Shown here piece by piece: positions 16,693 to 25,318 of a stretch of 64,000 bases of DNA. This DNA is from an uncultured Clostridia bacterium. GTDB lineage: Bacteria; Bacillota; Clostridia; Oscillospirales; Ruminococcaceae. Within the stretch, counting starts at the first letter, position 1. Each line of letters starts with the position of its first letter. The notes below the pieces were generated by a model. That model did not search any database, was not told the origin of the DNA, and saw only the letters and a list, made by a program, of their open reading frames with translations. The stretch is taken from the NCBI GenBank assembly GCA_947383835.1, contig CANDEV010000004.1, positions 145,348-209,347 on the forward strand, written 5' to 3'. The translations under genes and the position numbers were made by a program.

Positions 16693-17736
16693 ATGGCAAG
16701 TTATAATGAAAAGGCTTCCCCTGCGGACGTGGCTGCGATTTGGGCTATTGTGTTTCTGGCAGCCGTTCTTGCCGCGCTGGTGGGCGTGTATTTTTGGCGT
16801 AATCACAGCTTTGCGGACGTTTCCGCCGCAAACAACGAAACCTCGGAAATTAATATTATCGGCACGGAAACGTCATATATTCCCCCCGAAACCGTTCCCG
16901 CGGAGACAACCTCGGCGAGCGTAACAACGACAGTTACCGAGTCCGCAACCGAAGTAACCGCCGAGTCCGAAAAAGCCGAGACTGTTGCCGCTTCAAATGA
17001 GTACGACCCGGAATTTTTCGGCAGGGGACTTATTATCGGTGACTCGATCTCCGTTGGATTGGTAAATTACGGATATTTGCAGCCCGAAAATGTTTTCGCG
17101 CAGATAGGTCTTACCCCTTCCTCGGTTCTGACCGCCGATATTGACGGGACAACCGTATATACAAAGGCTTCGGGTCTGAACCCCGATTATATATGTATAA
17201 TGCTGGGAACAAACGGTCTTTCATATCTTTCCGAGGACTTTATGGCGGAAAAAATGGGCGAGTTTATAGACGGTCTGCGGCAGACCTGTCCAAATGCTGA
17301 AATTTTTCTTGTGTCTATCCCGCCTGTTACTGCGGAGCATGAAAGCGAAAAGCCTGAAAAAATTGAAAATATCACCAAATATAACGACCATATCTCAAAG
17401 CTTGCGGAGGAAAAATCCGTGACCTTTGTCGATACCTTTACTCTTTTGCAGGACAGCAGCGGCTACCTTGCGGAAGATTATGCCGAGCATGACGGTCTGC
17501 ATTTGAAAGGCGCAGCATATCCTGTCTTATTGAGTGCAATTCAGACAGCGGTGGAAAGCGGCGGATATGTTCCAACAGCCGCGCCTGCTACAGTACCGAC
17601 GGAAACAGCCGCGCCCGTTACAACTATCTCGGAAACCCTCCCTGCCGTTCCGGACGAAGCTCCCGCTCCCGAAACAGTTGAGGAAACGATCGTTCAAACC
17701 GCGTCTGCGGAAGACTTTTTGGAAATTATCCAATGA
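16693..17736 (+). CDS. membrane-anchored SGNH/GDSL hydrolase
   Basis: A 347-residue protein. A membrane segment at about 13-35 (VAAIWAIVFLAAVLAALVGV) acts as an anchor, and a Thr/Glu-rich spacer runs to about residue 105. The hydrolase domain shows block I GLIIGDSISVG (nucleophile Ser about 118), block III GTNG and block V EHDGLHL (Asp and His of the triad). A second Pro/Thr/Ala-rich tail closes the protein. Related extracellular SGNH enzymes deacetylate polysaccharides or peptidoglycan; the substrate here is unknown. The next gene starts 14 bases after its stop, so they are cotranscribed. Confidence 0.87.
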   Translation: MASYNEKASPADVAAIWAIVFLAAVLAALVGVYFWRNHSFADVSAANNETSEINIIGTETSYIPPETVPAETTSASVTTTVTESATEVTAESEKAETVAASNEYDPEFFGRGLIIGDSISVGLVNYGYLQPENVFAQIGLTPSSVLTADIDGTTVYTKASGLNPDYICIMLGTNGLSYLSEDFMAEKMGEFIDGLRQTCPNAEIFLVSIPPVTAEHESEKPEKIENITKYNDHISKLAEEKSVTFVDTFTLLQDSSGYLAEDYAEHDGLHLKGAAYPVLLSAIQTAVESGGYVPTAAPATVPTETAAPVTTISETLPAVPDEAPAPETVEETIVQTASAEDFLEIIQ

Positions 17737-17750
17737 AAGGAAAAAATAGT

Positions 17751-18278
17751 ATGAAAAAGTTAATATCTGTAATTTTATCGGCAATTCTCACAACGGCGTT
17801 GTTTACCGCCTGCAATAACGTTGACGATTCGGTTCCGGCGGACGCTACAGTCAACACCGACGATACCGTCCCAACAACAGGGGAAATACAGCAGAACGTA
17901 TCCGCAGCCGACATAACTGCGGCGGTAACTGCGGAGATAGAAATTCCCTCCGCAGTAGAAAAAACTGCCGAAAACATAGGCGCGTTCTACGATATAGACA
18001 CGTCCGCGCTGGAGGAAATGTCCGTATTCATCTGCGGCAGCGGCGCGTACCCCGACGAGCTTGCGGTGTTCAAATTTAAGGACGGTACTGAAGCAGCGGC
18101 GGGCGCAGAAGCCGTGCAGAAGCGTCTCGACAGCCAGATCGCTCTTTATACCGACTATACGCCGGACGAGGTGTACAAGCTTGACGATGCAAATCTTATT
18201 GAAAAGGATAATTGGGTAATTCTTACAATTTGCGCCGACAACAGCAGGGCAAAGGAGATAATCAACGGATTGATTTAG
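17751..18278 (+). CDS. DUF4358 lipoprotein
   Basis: A 175-residue lipoprotein. The start at 17751 (MKKLISVILSAIL) has AAAGGA 9 bases upstream; an ATG at 17733 overlaps the previous gene. Lipobox FTAC. The mature part contains FYDIDTSALEEMSVFICGSG and ELAVFKFKDGTEA, the pattern of DUF4358 proteins, which are common in Clostridia and of unknown function. It is cotranscribed with the SGNH hydrolase and followed by a terminator. Confidence 0.78.
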   Translation: MKKLISVILSAILTTALFTACNNVDDSVPADATVNTDDTVPTTGEIQQNVSAADITAAVTAEIEIPSAVEKTAENIGAFYDIDTSALEEMSVFICGSGAYPDELAVFKFKDGTEAAAGAEAVQKRLDSQIALYTDYTPDEVYKLDDANLIEKDNWVILTICADNSRAKEIINGLI

Positions 18279-18296
18279 TTATGAATAGAATAAAGT

Positions 18297-18330
18297 AATA
18301 CCGCACGCGATTTTTGTGCGGTATTGCTTT
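18297..18330 (+). terminator. terminator after the DUF4358 gene
   Basis: AATACCGCAC (18297-18306) pairs with GTGCGGTATT (18316-18325) across a 9-base loop, followed by GCTTTAATTT. Confidence 0.8.
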
Positions 18331-18355
18331 AATTTAAATGGAAAGGATCGATCTT

Positions 18356-19315
18356 ATGAAAAAAATTGCGTTATGTTTGGCAGCCGTTATGTCATTAATT
18401 TCTTTGACAGCCTGTTCAAATACGGCAGCAGATGAAATTTTGTCGGAGGACGAAAGTTCGGCGGCGGTCTCGGTACAGATTTCCGCATCGGAAGAAACGA
18501 CTCAAAGTACGGCAAGTGAGACCGCAAGTGAGATGGAAACGGAAAGCGTTTCAGCCACAGCCGAAAGCTCGGAAACCGCCGTACCGTCCAAGCCTTTGAA
18601 CGGCTTAGAATATGTCCTCGCGGAAAGCTTTGCGCCGATATATGAAAAAGCGGACTTTAGGGAGGATTTCCCGGACGGCGTTCCGACTACATATGAGGAA
18701 TTGCTGGATTTTTTTCCTTCTTATAGTAACGTAAGCTTTCTCGAGTACGAAATTATCTCCCAGTACACTTCAGAAGAAGCGGTTGAGAAAACAGGGGACG
18801 AAGTTTTCAATCGCAGCGCAACGCTGTATCAAGCGCATATTTATTACGATCACCTACACGATATGCCCGTTGATATGACTGTCGATTTGGCTAAAGCTGG
18901 AGTTCCCGGCAACCAGTTAGAGAACAACCCACCTTACGTAATCGGACAGAAATTGATTTCCGATTTGTCGGGCTTCGACAGTACAAGCTGTGTTGCCGTT
19001 CCCGAGCTTGTGTATTTTGTGTACGAAGTAAACGGCGTTGATTTGGCTTATCACGTTGACCATGAAAGAATTGCCATTGAAAGCGAGGATTTCCCAAATC
19101 TCGATATTGAAATGGCGGAAAGTGAACTCTTTTTGGTAACGACTACCGCAAACAATCCCGTTAAATTTACGCAGAAGTCAACTGTTGAAGACTTAACAGC
19201 TTTTATAAGGCAGGATTGGGAAAAGCGCGGCTATGAATTTTTTGATGCGGCAAATTTTGACTATGAGGGTCGTACAGTACTCGATCCCAATGAGGACGTA
19301 CCTGTAATAGAGTAA
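18356..19315 (+). CDS. hypothetical lipoprotein
   Basis: A 319-residue exported lipoprotein that I do not recognise. The start at 18356 (MKKIALCLAAVMSLISLTAC) has AAAGGA 8 bases upstream; the ATG at 18338 is part of the leader. Lipobox LTAC, then a Ser/Thr/Glu-rich spacer to about residue 75. The mature domain (from about LNGLEYVLAESFAPIYEKA) has no motif I can assign; FFPSYSNVSFLEYEIISQY and VYFVYEVNGVDLAYHVDHER suggest a compact alpha/beta domain. It stands alone between two hairpins. Confidence 0.75.
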   Translation: MKKIALCLAAVMSLISLTACSNTAADEILSEDESSAAVSVQISASEETTQSTASETASEMETESVSATAESSETAVPSKPLNGLEYVLAESFAPIYEKADFREDFPDGVPTTYEELLDFFPSYSNVSFLEYEIISQYTSEEAVEKTGDEVFNRSATLYQAHIYYDHLHDMPVDMTVDLAKAGVPGNQLENNPPYVIGQKLISDLSGFDSTSCVAVPELVYFVYEVNGVDLAYHVDHERIAIESEDFPNLDIEMAESELFLVTTTANNPVKFTQKSTVEDLTAFIRQDWEKRGYEFFDAANFDYEGRTVLDPNEDVPVIE

Positions 19316-19357
19316 ATTGCTCTAAAAATCCAAATAATTCAATAAATTCCCAGTAAT

Positions 19358-19404
19358 AACCCCCGCCATATGCTGCATAAAATAACAGCAAGGCGGGTGT
19401 TTTT
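19358..19404 (+). terminator. terminator-like hairpin overlapping the next ribosome site
   Basis: ACCCCCGCC (19359 region) pairs with GGCGGGTGT (about 19392-19400) with inner TGCTG/CAGCA pairing, followed by TTTTT directly abutting the ATG at 19405. The right arm is also the only plausible ribosome site of the next gene, so folding would hide it. Confidence 0.55.
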
Positions 19405-20508
19405 ATGGATAAAAAAACGGTAAGAACTATAATTATTGCAATATTTTTGGCTGCGGGGACGGTTGCCGCTATCCTTAAGCCCGAATTTTTTATGGAAATT
19501 ATTTCAAGGACGTTAAAGCTGCTCATGCCGGTATTTTTGGGTCTTGCAATCGCGTTCGTTATGAATATGCCCGTTTGCCGCTTTCAAAAGCTTTTTTCGG
19601 GAAAATTCAGGGACTGCGGGCGGTGCGTGACAATATTATCCGTGGCGGCGTCCTACCTGCTGCTCGTTGCCCTTGTGACGGGCATTGTCTGGATAATTAT
19701 ACCGCAGCTTGCCGCCAGCGTGAAGCTTTTTATCAGCAACGCCGACTATTATTACAGCAATTTCATTGGCTACTGCGACGCATTGGAAAAGCGGGACACG
19801 CTGGGTATCTTTTCCTCTCTGAAATCCGCCGTAACAAGCCTTGGGGAACGTCTCCCCGCCATTTTGGGGACAACCTATGCAAAAACCTCCGACATTATCG
19901 GAGGCGCTGCGGACTTGCTTATCGGGTTTGTGATTTCCATATATATCCTTATTGACAAAGAGAATATACGAAAAGCGGTCTCCGCCGCCGCAAAACACGT
20001 TGCGGGGGAGAGGTACGAAAAGCTCCGCAGCGGATACAGACTTGTTTTCAGCACGTTCAGCCGCTTCGTCAGCGGTCAGATAACCGAAGCGGTCATTCTT
20101 GGGGTACTCTGCTTTATCGGCATGAAACTGTTTCGCTTCGAGTACGCCCTGCTTATAAGCACGATGATCGGCATAACCGCGCTTGTCCCTGTGGTTGGGG
20201 CGATAATAGGGACTGTACCCTCGGCGTTCCTGCTGTTGCTGATAAAACCGATAAAAGCCGTGTGGTTCGTGGTTTTCATAATAGTTTTGCAGCAGCTTGA
20301 AAACAATCTTATATATCCTCGGGTGGTGGGAAAAAGCCTGGGTATCCCTCCGCTGCTTGTGCTTCTGGCGATACTTTTGGGGGCGGGAATAGGCGGCGCG
20401 GCAGGTATGCTTTTGGGAGTACCGGTGATGTCGGTTTTATATGCGGTTCTCCGTGAGAAAATATGCTGTGAGGAAGAATCGGAGGTGACTGTAAAACAAG
20501 TTCTGTAA
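19405..20508 (+). CDS. AI-2E family transporter (PerM-like permease)
   Basis: A 367-residue polytopic membrane protein. The family pattern is clear: paired N-terminal helices, a soluble middle (LKSAVTSLGERLPAIL), FSRFVSGQITEAVILGVLCFIG, GITALVPVVGAIIGTVPSAFLLLL, and the C-terminal LENNLIYPRVVGKSLGIPPLLVLLAILLGA. The family includes E. coli TqsA, linked to autoinducer-2 export, and PerM; many members have other or unknown substrates. The start directly follows a terminator-like hairpin and has a weak ribosome site. Unlike its neighbours it carries no lipobox. Confidence 0.92.
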   Translation: MDKKTVRTIIIAIFLAAGTVAAILKPEFFMEIISRTLKLLMPVFLGLAIAFVMNMPVCRFQKLFSGKFRDCGRCVTILSVAASYLLLVALVTGIVWIIIPQLAASVKLFISNADYYYSNFIGYCDALEKRDTLGIFSSLKSAVTSLGERLPAILGTTYAKTSDIIGGAADLLIGFVISIYILIDKENIRKAVSAAAKHVAGERYEKLRSGYRLVFSTFSRFVSGQITEAVILGVLCFIGMKLFRFEYALLISTMIGITALVPVVGAIIGTVPSAFLLLLIKPIKAVWFVVFIIVLQQLENNLIYPRVVGKSLGIPPLLVLLAILLGAGIGGAAGMLLGVPVMSVLYAVLREKICCEEESEVTVKQVL

Positions 20509-20634
20509 ACAAAGTCATGACAATATTATAAGGAAAAGTTTACTGTTCAGTTTGTTAAAAAAGTCGCAGCATCTTCGTTACAGCGTACATGAAAATTAAA
20601 TCATAACGGGGACTTTGACGATAATTTCCAACTA

Positions 20635-20666
20635 AAAAAGCCGAGGCATACCAGCCTCGGCTTTTG
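20635..20666. terminator. bidirectional terminator between AI-2E and GGDEF genes
   Basis: AAAAGCCGAGGC pairs with GCCTCGGCTTTT (stem 20636-20665, 6-base loop). It serves convergent genes. The stretch 20509-20634 holds nothing else I can identify. Confidence 0.88.
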
Positions 20667-20670
20667 CATT

Positions 20671-22014
20671 TTATTTTCTGCGGTCAATTCCCGACCGACG
20701 GTAATACTCGCTTTTTTCTTCGTACATAAGCCGCTCCGCGCTTTGCATAAGGGACTGGATACTTTTATCTCCGCCCTTGCCCCAAGCCGCTCCGACAGCC
20801 ATTACTACGGCGTTTTCGGTTTGCGCGCCCAGCATATTCCTAAGCTGTTCGACACGTTCGTCAAGTTCGCTTTCGGGAATGTTTCGGCACAGTGCAAGAA
20901 GCTCGTCGCCTCCAACTCGGAATAAGCCGTACTCTCTGAAAGCGGCTTTAAGCATATAGGCTGCACGGCATATAAGCTCGTCGCCTTTTTTATGACCGTA
21001 TGTATCGTTGGCTCGTTTAAGTCCTGTAATGTCACAATATACCACTCCGATATTTTCCGTTTCGGCAACACCGGAAATGTAATCGTCCATAGCATATCTG
21101 TTCCCAAGACCGGTCAGCCTGTCGGTATGGCTCATGTCCCGCAGCTCGTTCATCATGTCCCGCCTTTTTATTGTCGAGCTGATAAAATATCCTACTATCT
21201 GAAGCATATTAAGCGCATAATTCATGTGCTGCTTTGGCGGATTGTCAATACCGTAAAAGCCTGTAACTTTATTATCGTTGAAAAGCGGTACAACCACTAT
21301 CGAGTGTATATTCTGCCTTTTCAGATTTTCGTATTGGAGCGGATCGCTGTAACGAATTTCCTCCAGATCCTCTATAACGATATTTTTATTTCTGCCGAAA
21401 TTTTTATACCAGTTGGCGCAGACCTCAGGAGGAAGGTCCTGCAGATTATCCTTTTCGGAAGTAACGCCTGCCGCGGTCCATTCGTAAGTATTATCATCGT
21501 TTCCAAGCGGATTTTTTTCAAAAATATACGCTCTTTCGCCGCCCAAAGCCTTGCCTAAAAACTCCAGCATTATCTCTATAGATTTGTCCGGCACAGGCTC
21601 GCTCATGGCGAACTTTATCCCGTTGTTTACCAAAGACTCCAGATCCTCATATTCATCAAGAGTATTGTGTATCTCGTCCTCCTTCCCAACAATGATCGTT
21701 ACCTCAAACCGGCATCGCCTGCCGTCAATTTCGGTTATAGTACCAAGAACAAGCACATACTTGCCTAACAGCGGATTAAAATACCGCCACTCGGTAAACT
21801 TTCCCTCGGTAAGTTCTCTGCCGCTGCATATCGCGCAGGGGGAACTGTTGCCGCTGAAAATCTCATAGCAATGTTTTCCTCTGACCGCATCCATAGAGGG
21901 GATACCGTACCGCTCCATAGCGGCGCGGTTCATATATACTATTTCATGGCTTTCAAAGTCCGATGCGTAAGCGATTTCCTTAATATCATCAAAAAATTCC
22001 CAAATATTGTTCAT
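20671..22014 (-). CDS. PAS-GAF-GGDEF diguanylate cyclase-like protein
   Basis: A 447-residue cytoplasmic protein without membrane segments. An N-terminal PAS-like domain (IVYMNRAAMERYGIPSMDAVRGKHCYEIFSG region, about 25-110) includes CAIC, which could hold a metal or heme ligand. A GAF-like domain follows (about 130-280), then a GGDEF domain (about 300-445) with LTGLGNRYAMDDY and the active-site loop reading GGDEL. GGDEL-type loops can be active in c-di-GMP synthesis, but the RxxD inhibitory site five residues upstream is absent (REYG). It is the last gene of the HD-HAD-GGDEF group, 24 bases after the HAD gene. Confidence 0.86.
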   Translation of the reverse strand: MNNIWEFFDDIKEIAYASDFESHEIVYMNRAAMERYGIPSMDAVRGKHCYEIFSGNSSPCAICSGRELTEGKFTEWRYFNPLLGKYVLVLGTITEIDGRRCRFEVTIIVGKEDEIHNTLDEYEDLESLVNNGIKFAMSEPVPDKSIEIMLEFLGKALGGERAYIFEKNPLGNDDNTYEWTAAGVTSEKDNLQDLPPEVCANWYKNFGRNKNIVIEDLEEIRYSDPLQYENLKRQNIHSIVVVPLFNDNKVTGFYGIDNPPKQHMNYALNMLQIVGYFISSTIKRRDMMNELRDMSHTDRLTGLGNRYAMDDYISGVAETENIGVVYCDITGLKRANDTYGHKKGDELICRAAYMLKAAFREYGLFRVGGDELLALCRNIPESELDERVEQLRNMLGAQTENAVVMAVGAAWGKGGDKSIQSLMQSAERLMYEEKSEYYRRSGIDRRK

Positions 22015-22038
22015 ATATGTAAACCTTTCAAAATAAAA

Positions 22039-22863
22039 TCAGTATAGTCCGGCAAAGTTTTTCTCTATAAATGCTGCAACGCTGTCGGCATTGTTGACTC
22101 CTATAATACCGTCGGCAATTTTTTTCAGATCGGGAGCGGCATTTTCCACTGCGTAACACTCGTCGGCAGCCTTGAACATGGGGATATCATTTATTCCGTC
22201 ACCGAAAACAACTAACCTTTCACAGCCGCAGTATTCCTTTAGCTGTAAAACCGCGTTCGCCTTTGTTGCCGCGTTCGGCATGACTTCAAGCCACTGATCG
22301 CCGCTGTAGATGTCCCTGCTGTAAACGGTGTAGTAACGTTCTTTCAGTACATCGTAAGCTTCCGCCATACTTCCCGCCTCGTCAATGCAGGTAAAATAGA
22401 AGGGTTCGCCGTCCAACATACCTTTTTCGGAGGTCAGGGGACGGTGCCGAGGGTCTCCACGGCGGCTGTCAAGGAAGTCCGTCATGCCGCGGGTAAGCCT
22501 TTTAGGTATGTAGGAGAATTTTTCCACGCCCTCTATGACAGAGTATACCAGAGGGGAAATGCCGAAATCCCGCAGAGTGCGGAAAATATCCTCCGTCTGG
22601 TCAAGAGAAAAGGTGTTTTTCACAAGCTTTTCCCCGCTGACGGAATCAATGATAAACACGCCGTTGTTCACAATTACGGGGACGGAAAAATTAAGTCCCT
22701 TTGTGACTTGTCTCGCTGTTATCAGCGACCGCGCCGTGGCGTAGGAAAATATCAAGCCCTGCTCTGTGAGCCTATTTATAATTTCACAGCTTTTATGGGA
22801 GACGACCTGACCGCTTGTCAGTAAAGTACCGTCAAGGTCTGTCACATAAAGTGTTTTCAGCAT
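22039..22863 (-). CDS. HAD superfamily Cof-type phosphatase
   Basis: A 274-residue cytoplasmic protein with HAD motif I LYVTDLDGTLLTSG (nucleophile Asp and general acid Asp), motif II-like SYATARS, and motif III/IV VVFGDGINDIPMF. The cap domain between about 85 and 190 is the C2 type of Cof/YidA phosphatases, which act on sugar phosphates and nucleotides with broad specificity. AAAGAGG precedes the ATG. It lies downstream of the HD gene across a family B repeat, and upstream of the GGDEF gene. Confidence 0.92.
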   Translation of the reverse strand: MLKTLYVTDLDGTLLTSGQVVSHKSCEIINRLTEQGLIFSYATARSLITARQVTKGLNFSVPVIVNNGVFIIDSVSGEKLVKNTFSLDQTEDIFRTLRDFGISPLVYSVIEGVEKFSYIPKRLTRGMTDFLDSRRGDPRHRPLTSEKGMLDGEPFYFTCIDEAGSMAEAYDVLKERYYTVYSRDIYSGDQWLEVMPNAATKANAVLQLKEYCGCERLVVFGDGINDIPMFKAADECYAVENAAPDLKKIADGIIGVNNADSVAAFIEKNFAGLY

Positions 22864-22885
22864 AACTTACCTCTTTCACATATTC

Positions 22886-23074
22886 AGAACCAGTCTTCAC
22901 AAGCGTATGCGCACGTCTTTTCGGCAGTATTTTGCCGCTGACTGCGTTAAAAATCCTTGCCATACGCGAGTATGCAAAAAGCCACAGCTTTTGCGGATTT
23001 TTGCAGGCTATTTGCCACGGCATCGACAAAATCCTACCAAAAATCCGCGCACATATCTTGTGAAGAAAGGTTCT
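22886..23074. repeat. Family B palindromic repeat, copy 1
   Basis: A 189-bp element. Left arm AGAACC.GTCTTCACAAG and right arm CTTGTGAAG.AAGGTTCT are complementary. The core contains GCACGTCTTTTCGGCA, CTGCGTTAAAAATCCTTG and ACAAAATCCTACCAAAAATC, shared with the copies at 38.2 and 53.1 kb. It occupies almost the whole gap between the HD and HAD genes. Confidence 0.8.
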
Positions 23075-23077
23075 CAA

Positions 23078-23758
23078 TTATTCTTCAACTATCCTTTCAA
23101 GCAACTCTCTGCCCTTTTTATATTCCGAACTCACTTCAGCAAGCAGACTGTTGTAAAAATCCACAGCCGCTTTCTGCCGCTGCAGTGCAAGCTCTTTGCC
23201 GCGCTTTGTGAAAAACTTTTCGTATACATTTTCCAGCTTGAATTTATACTCACGGAAAAACGAGGGAGCGAGGTCGTTTGCGCCGTCGGAAACTGTGCCG
23301 TCCGTATTCAGACTGTAAAGCGGATCTCCCACCTGTCCCCTGTAAAACAGCGTCCTTGCAATGCCTGTCGTTCCGGTTACATCAAGCTTGTCGGCGTCGA
23401 ATAAAATCTTTGCTTCAATGCTTTCGGGAGGGCAGTCGGAACGGAAACGGTGAGTTTTTACGCAGTCTTTTACCCACGCCGCACGTTCTTCGTCCCAACC
23501 GATTTTCAAAAGAAATCGGTACGCCTTTTCGCTTCCGATCTCCGCATGGCAAAGCTTCGGGTCGGCGAACTGCTCTGCCCTGCCTATGTCGTGGAGCAGA
23601 CACGCCGCTGTCAGTATATCAAGGTCAACGCAGCTTTCATTCTCCGCAATATCCATTGCGCCGTAAAGTACGCGGTATACGTGCTCTCTGTCGTGAGAGC
23701 TGTCGTTCATACACTCCGCCATATAGCTTTCTATGGCATTGTAATCGCTTTTCAGCAT
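23078..23758 (-). CDS. HD-domain phosphohydrolase
   Basis: A 226-residue cytoplasmic protein. The start at 23758 (MLKSDYNAIESYM) has AAAGGA 8 bases upstream. HD-superfamily ligands are visible: DSSHDREHVYRVL (first His), TAACLLHDIGRA (the HD pair) and ILFDADKLDVTG (distal Asp). Sequences of this kind resemble the YedJ/YpgQ group of nucleotide-acting HD hydrolases. The stop codon is four bases from a family B repeat. It is the first gene of the HD-HAD-GGDEF group; the 180 bases upstream (23759-23938) contain no clear promoter. Confidence 0.88.
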   Translation of the reverse strand: MLKSDYNAIESYMAECMNDSSHDREHVYRVLYGAMDIAENESCVDLDILTAACLLHDIGRAEQFADPKLCHAEIGSEKAYRFLLKIGWDEERAAWVKDCVKTHRFRSDCPPESIEAKILFDADKLDVTGTTGIARTLFYRGQVGDPLYSLNTDGTVSDGANDLAPSFFREYKFKLENVYEKFFTKRGKELALQRQKAAVDFYNSLLAEVSSEYKKGRELLERIVEE

Positions 23759-23938
23759 AATTGAGTTCCTTTCAAAATTCCCCAAAACAATAATATCCGT
23801 CCCTTGCGATATGGTCGTTATTTTGCAGGATTGATATAAATTATAAATAAGGGAGCAATAACACTGCCACTTGATATGGGCTTAGCAGGGTAAAGGGATT
23901 CTTTTATTCAGCTTCGCGGCAAAATAAGGCTGCGAGTG

Positions 23939-25123
23939 CTACGCGTCAAGACCTTTCATAAGTCCCTCAACGATCTCGGGGAACTCCCATGTGCAGGTTT
24001 TTCTGTTGAGCAAGCCGAAATTCTCGCCCATGCCGCTGAACGCGCCGTTATCCCACCAAACGCAGGGAATACCTGCTTCCTTTGCCTTGCTTATATAATA
24101 GGTCGCCCACTCTGCGCGAATTTCGGTGTTTGCTTTTGCACGTGCGCCGAATTCGCCGATTATAACGGCAATATTATTGTCAGTGTACTTAGTTTTCAGC
24201 CTGTCCAACAGATCTAATATCTCGCTTGCGCTGCCCTCGTCGGGAGTAAATTCACGCTGGGTAAGGTCTCCGTCCAGAGCAAATTTATAAGGAAGATATG
24301 CGTGTACCGAAACGATTATCTTATCGTCGTTTTCGGGGAGCACAAGATCGTTCATAGCGGCAGGGGTGGAGCTTGCAGCATACGCGGGTATCATAAGATG
24401 CCGCTTTGCATTGTTGCCGCCCAGTCCCCTTATTGTCTCCACAAAAGCAGCGTTCATGTGGTTCACAACATCATGACCCTCGGCGTCGCCGCCGTTCCAT
24501 TCAAGAGCGGTATTCCTCTTTCTCGGTTCGTTCAAGCCCTCGAAAATGAGCTTTTCGTCATAGCCGGCAAACCGTGTGCCTATCTGTTTCCAAAGCGCTG
24601 TAAGCTTTTCGATTGATGCTTCTTCGGTCTCATAGTACGGGTCATGCCATTCCTCGTGGTGAATATTTAAAATTACAAACATATCCTGGCTGTAGGCGTA
24701 ATCCACTACCTCCTGGACGCGATCCATCCATGCTTCGTCAACGTTGTTGTTTTCGTCCATGTGGTTGCCCCATGTGGTGGGAAATCTAATGATGTTGAAG
24801 CCTGCGTCCTTTACGGCGGTTATCATTTCCTTTGTTGTAACAGGATTGCCCCAGCTTGTTTCGCTGGTAACGTCTTTGGCGTCCGGAGCGTCAAGAGTGT
24901 TGCCGAGACTCCAGCCGATCTTTATCTCCTTAACAAGCTCGATTGAGGGCAGATCGCGTATCTCGTCGTTTACAGCGGGCGAAGCATTTACAGTTGTTGA
25001 AGCTGTTGTTCCGTCGTCGCTTTCGGGAACGTCTGAACTGTCCTTTCCGCAGGAGGAGAACGCTGTGACCATTATTGCGGCTGTGACCGCTGCCGTAACT
25101 CTCTTTAACAAACTTTTTTTCAT
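23939..25123 (-). CDS. GH5 endoglucanase lipoprotein (subfamily 4-like)
   Basis: A 394-residue exported lipoprotein: signal peptide with lipobox FSSC (Cys25), a short linker, then a GH5 barrel from about residue 60. GWSLGNTLDA near residue 70, RFPTTWGNH, ILNIHHEEWH, the acid/base in FEGLNEP (Glu199) and the nucleophile in IIGEFG (Glu324) are all present. These blocks fit GH5_4-type endo-beta-1,4-glucanases or xyloglucanases. There is no carbohydrate-binding module or dockerin, so it is a cell-bound enzyme acting on soluble or partly degraded glucan rather than a cellulosome part. AAAGGA precedes the ATG. It has its own promoter and lies downstream of a chemoreceptor and a sugar-type binding protein. 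Confidence 0.93.
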   Translation of the reverse strand: MKKSLLKRVTAAVTAAIMVTAFSSCGKDSSDVPESDDGTTASTTVNASPAVNDEIRDLPSIELVKEIKIGWSLGNTLDAPDAKDVTSETSWGNPVTTKEMITAVKDAGFNIIRFPTTWGNHMDENNNVDEAWMDRVQEVVDYAYSQDMFVILNIHHEEWHDPYYETEEASIEKLTALWKQIGTRFAGYDEKLIFEGLNEPRKRNTALEWNGGDAEGHDVVNHMNAAFVETIRGLGGNNAKRHLMIPAYAASSTPAAMNDLVLPENDDKIIVSVHAYLPYKFALDGDLTQREFTPDEGSASEILDLLDRLKTKYTDNNIAVIIGEFGARAKANTEIRAEWATYYISKAKEAGIPCVWWDNGAFSGMGENFGLLNRKTCTWEFPEIVEGLMKGLDA

Positions 25124-25165
25124 TTTAAAATATCCTTTCTATAATTTATTTTGAAACAATAGCTA

Positions 25166-25203
25166 ATACTTATTTGCTTCTGAAAGTGTGTGCAAATTAG
25201 TAT
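25166..25203. repeat. Family A repeat, 38-bp internal-deletion form
   Basis: ATACTTATTTGCTTCTGAAA then GTGTGTGCAAATTAGTAT. Both ends match family A termini, but the 60-bp interior is missing. It lies in the 5' leader of the GH5 gene, where it could form a hairpin in the mRNA. Confidence 0.7.
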
Positions 25204-25232
25204 AACTCTATATAAAAACAAAGCCGAATACA

Positions 25233-25261
25233 ATTATACCAAAAAAGCATTCTCGTTTCAA
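25233..25261 (-). promoter_or_regulatory. sigma-A promoter of the GH5 gene
   Basis: Minus strand TTGAAA (25256-25261), 17-base spacer, TATAAT (25233-25238). It gives a leader of about 100 bases containing the short family A element. Confidence 0.75.
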
Positions 25262-25318
25262 CCCTGTTTAAAAGTCATTTTCGACGTTAAACCTGCCGAT
25301 TTCGTCAATGCGCCAAAA

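Noticed and set aside
16706..16924. Alternative frame inside the SGNH hydrolase gene
   Set aside because: Overlaps the real gene in another frame and has no independent initiation signal.
22886..23074. Short open frames across the family B repeat read as small proteins
   Set aside because: The frames are by-products of the palindrome and differ between copies; no ribosome site is associated.
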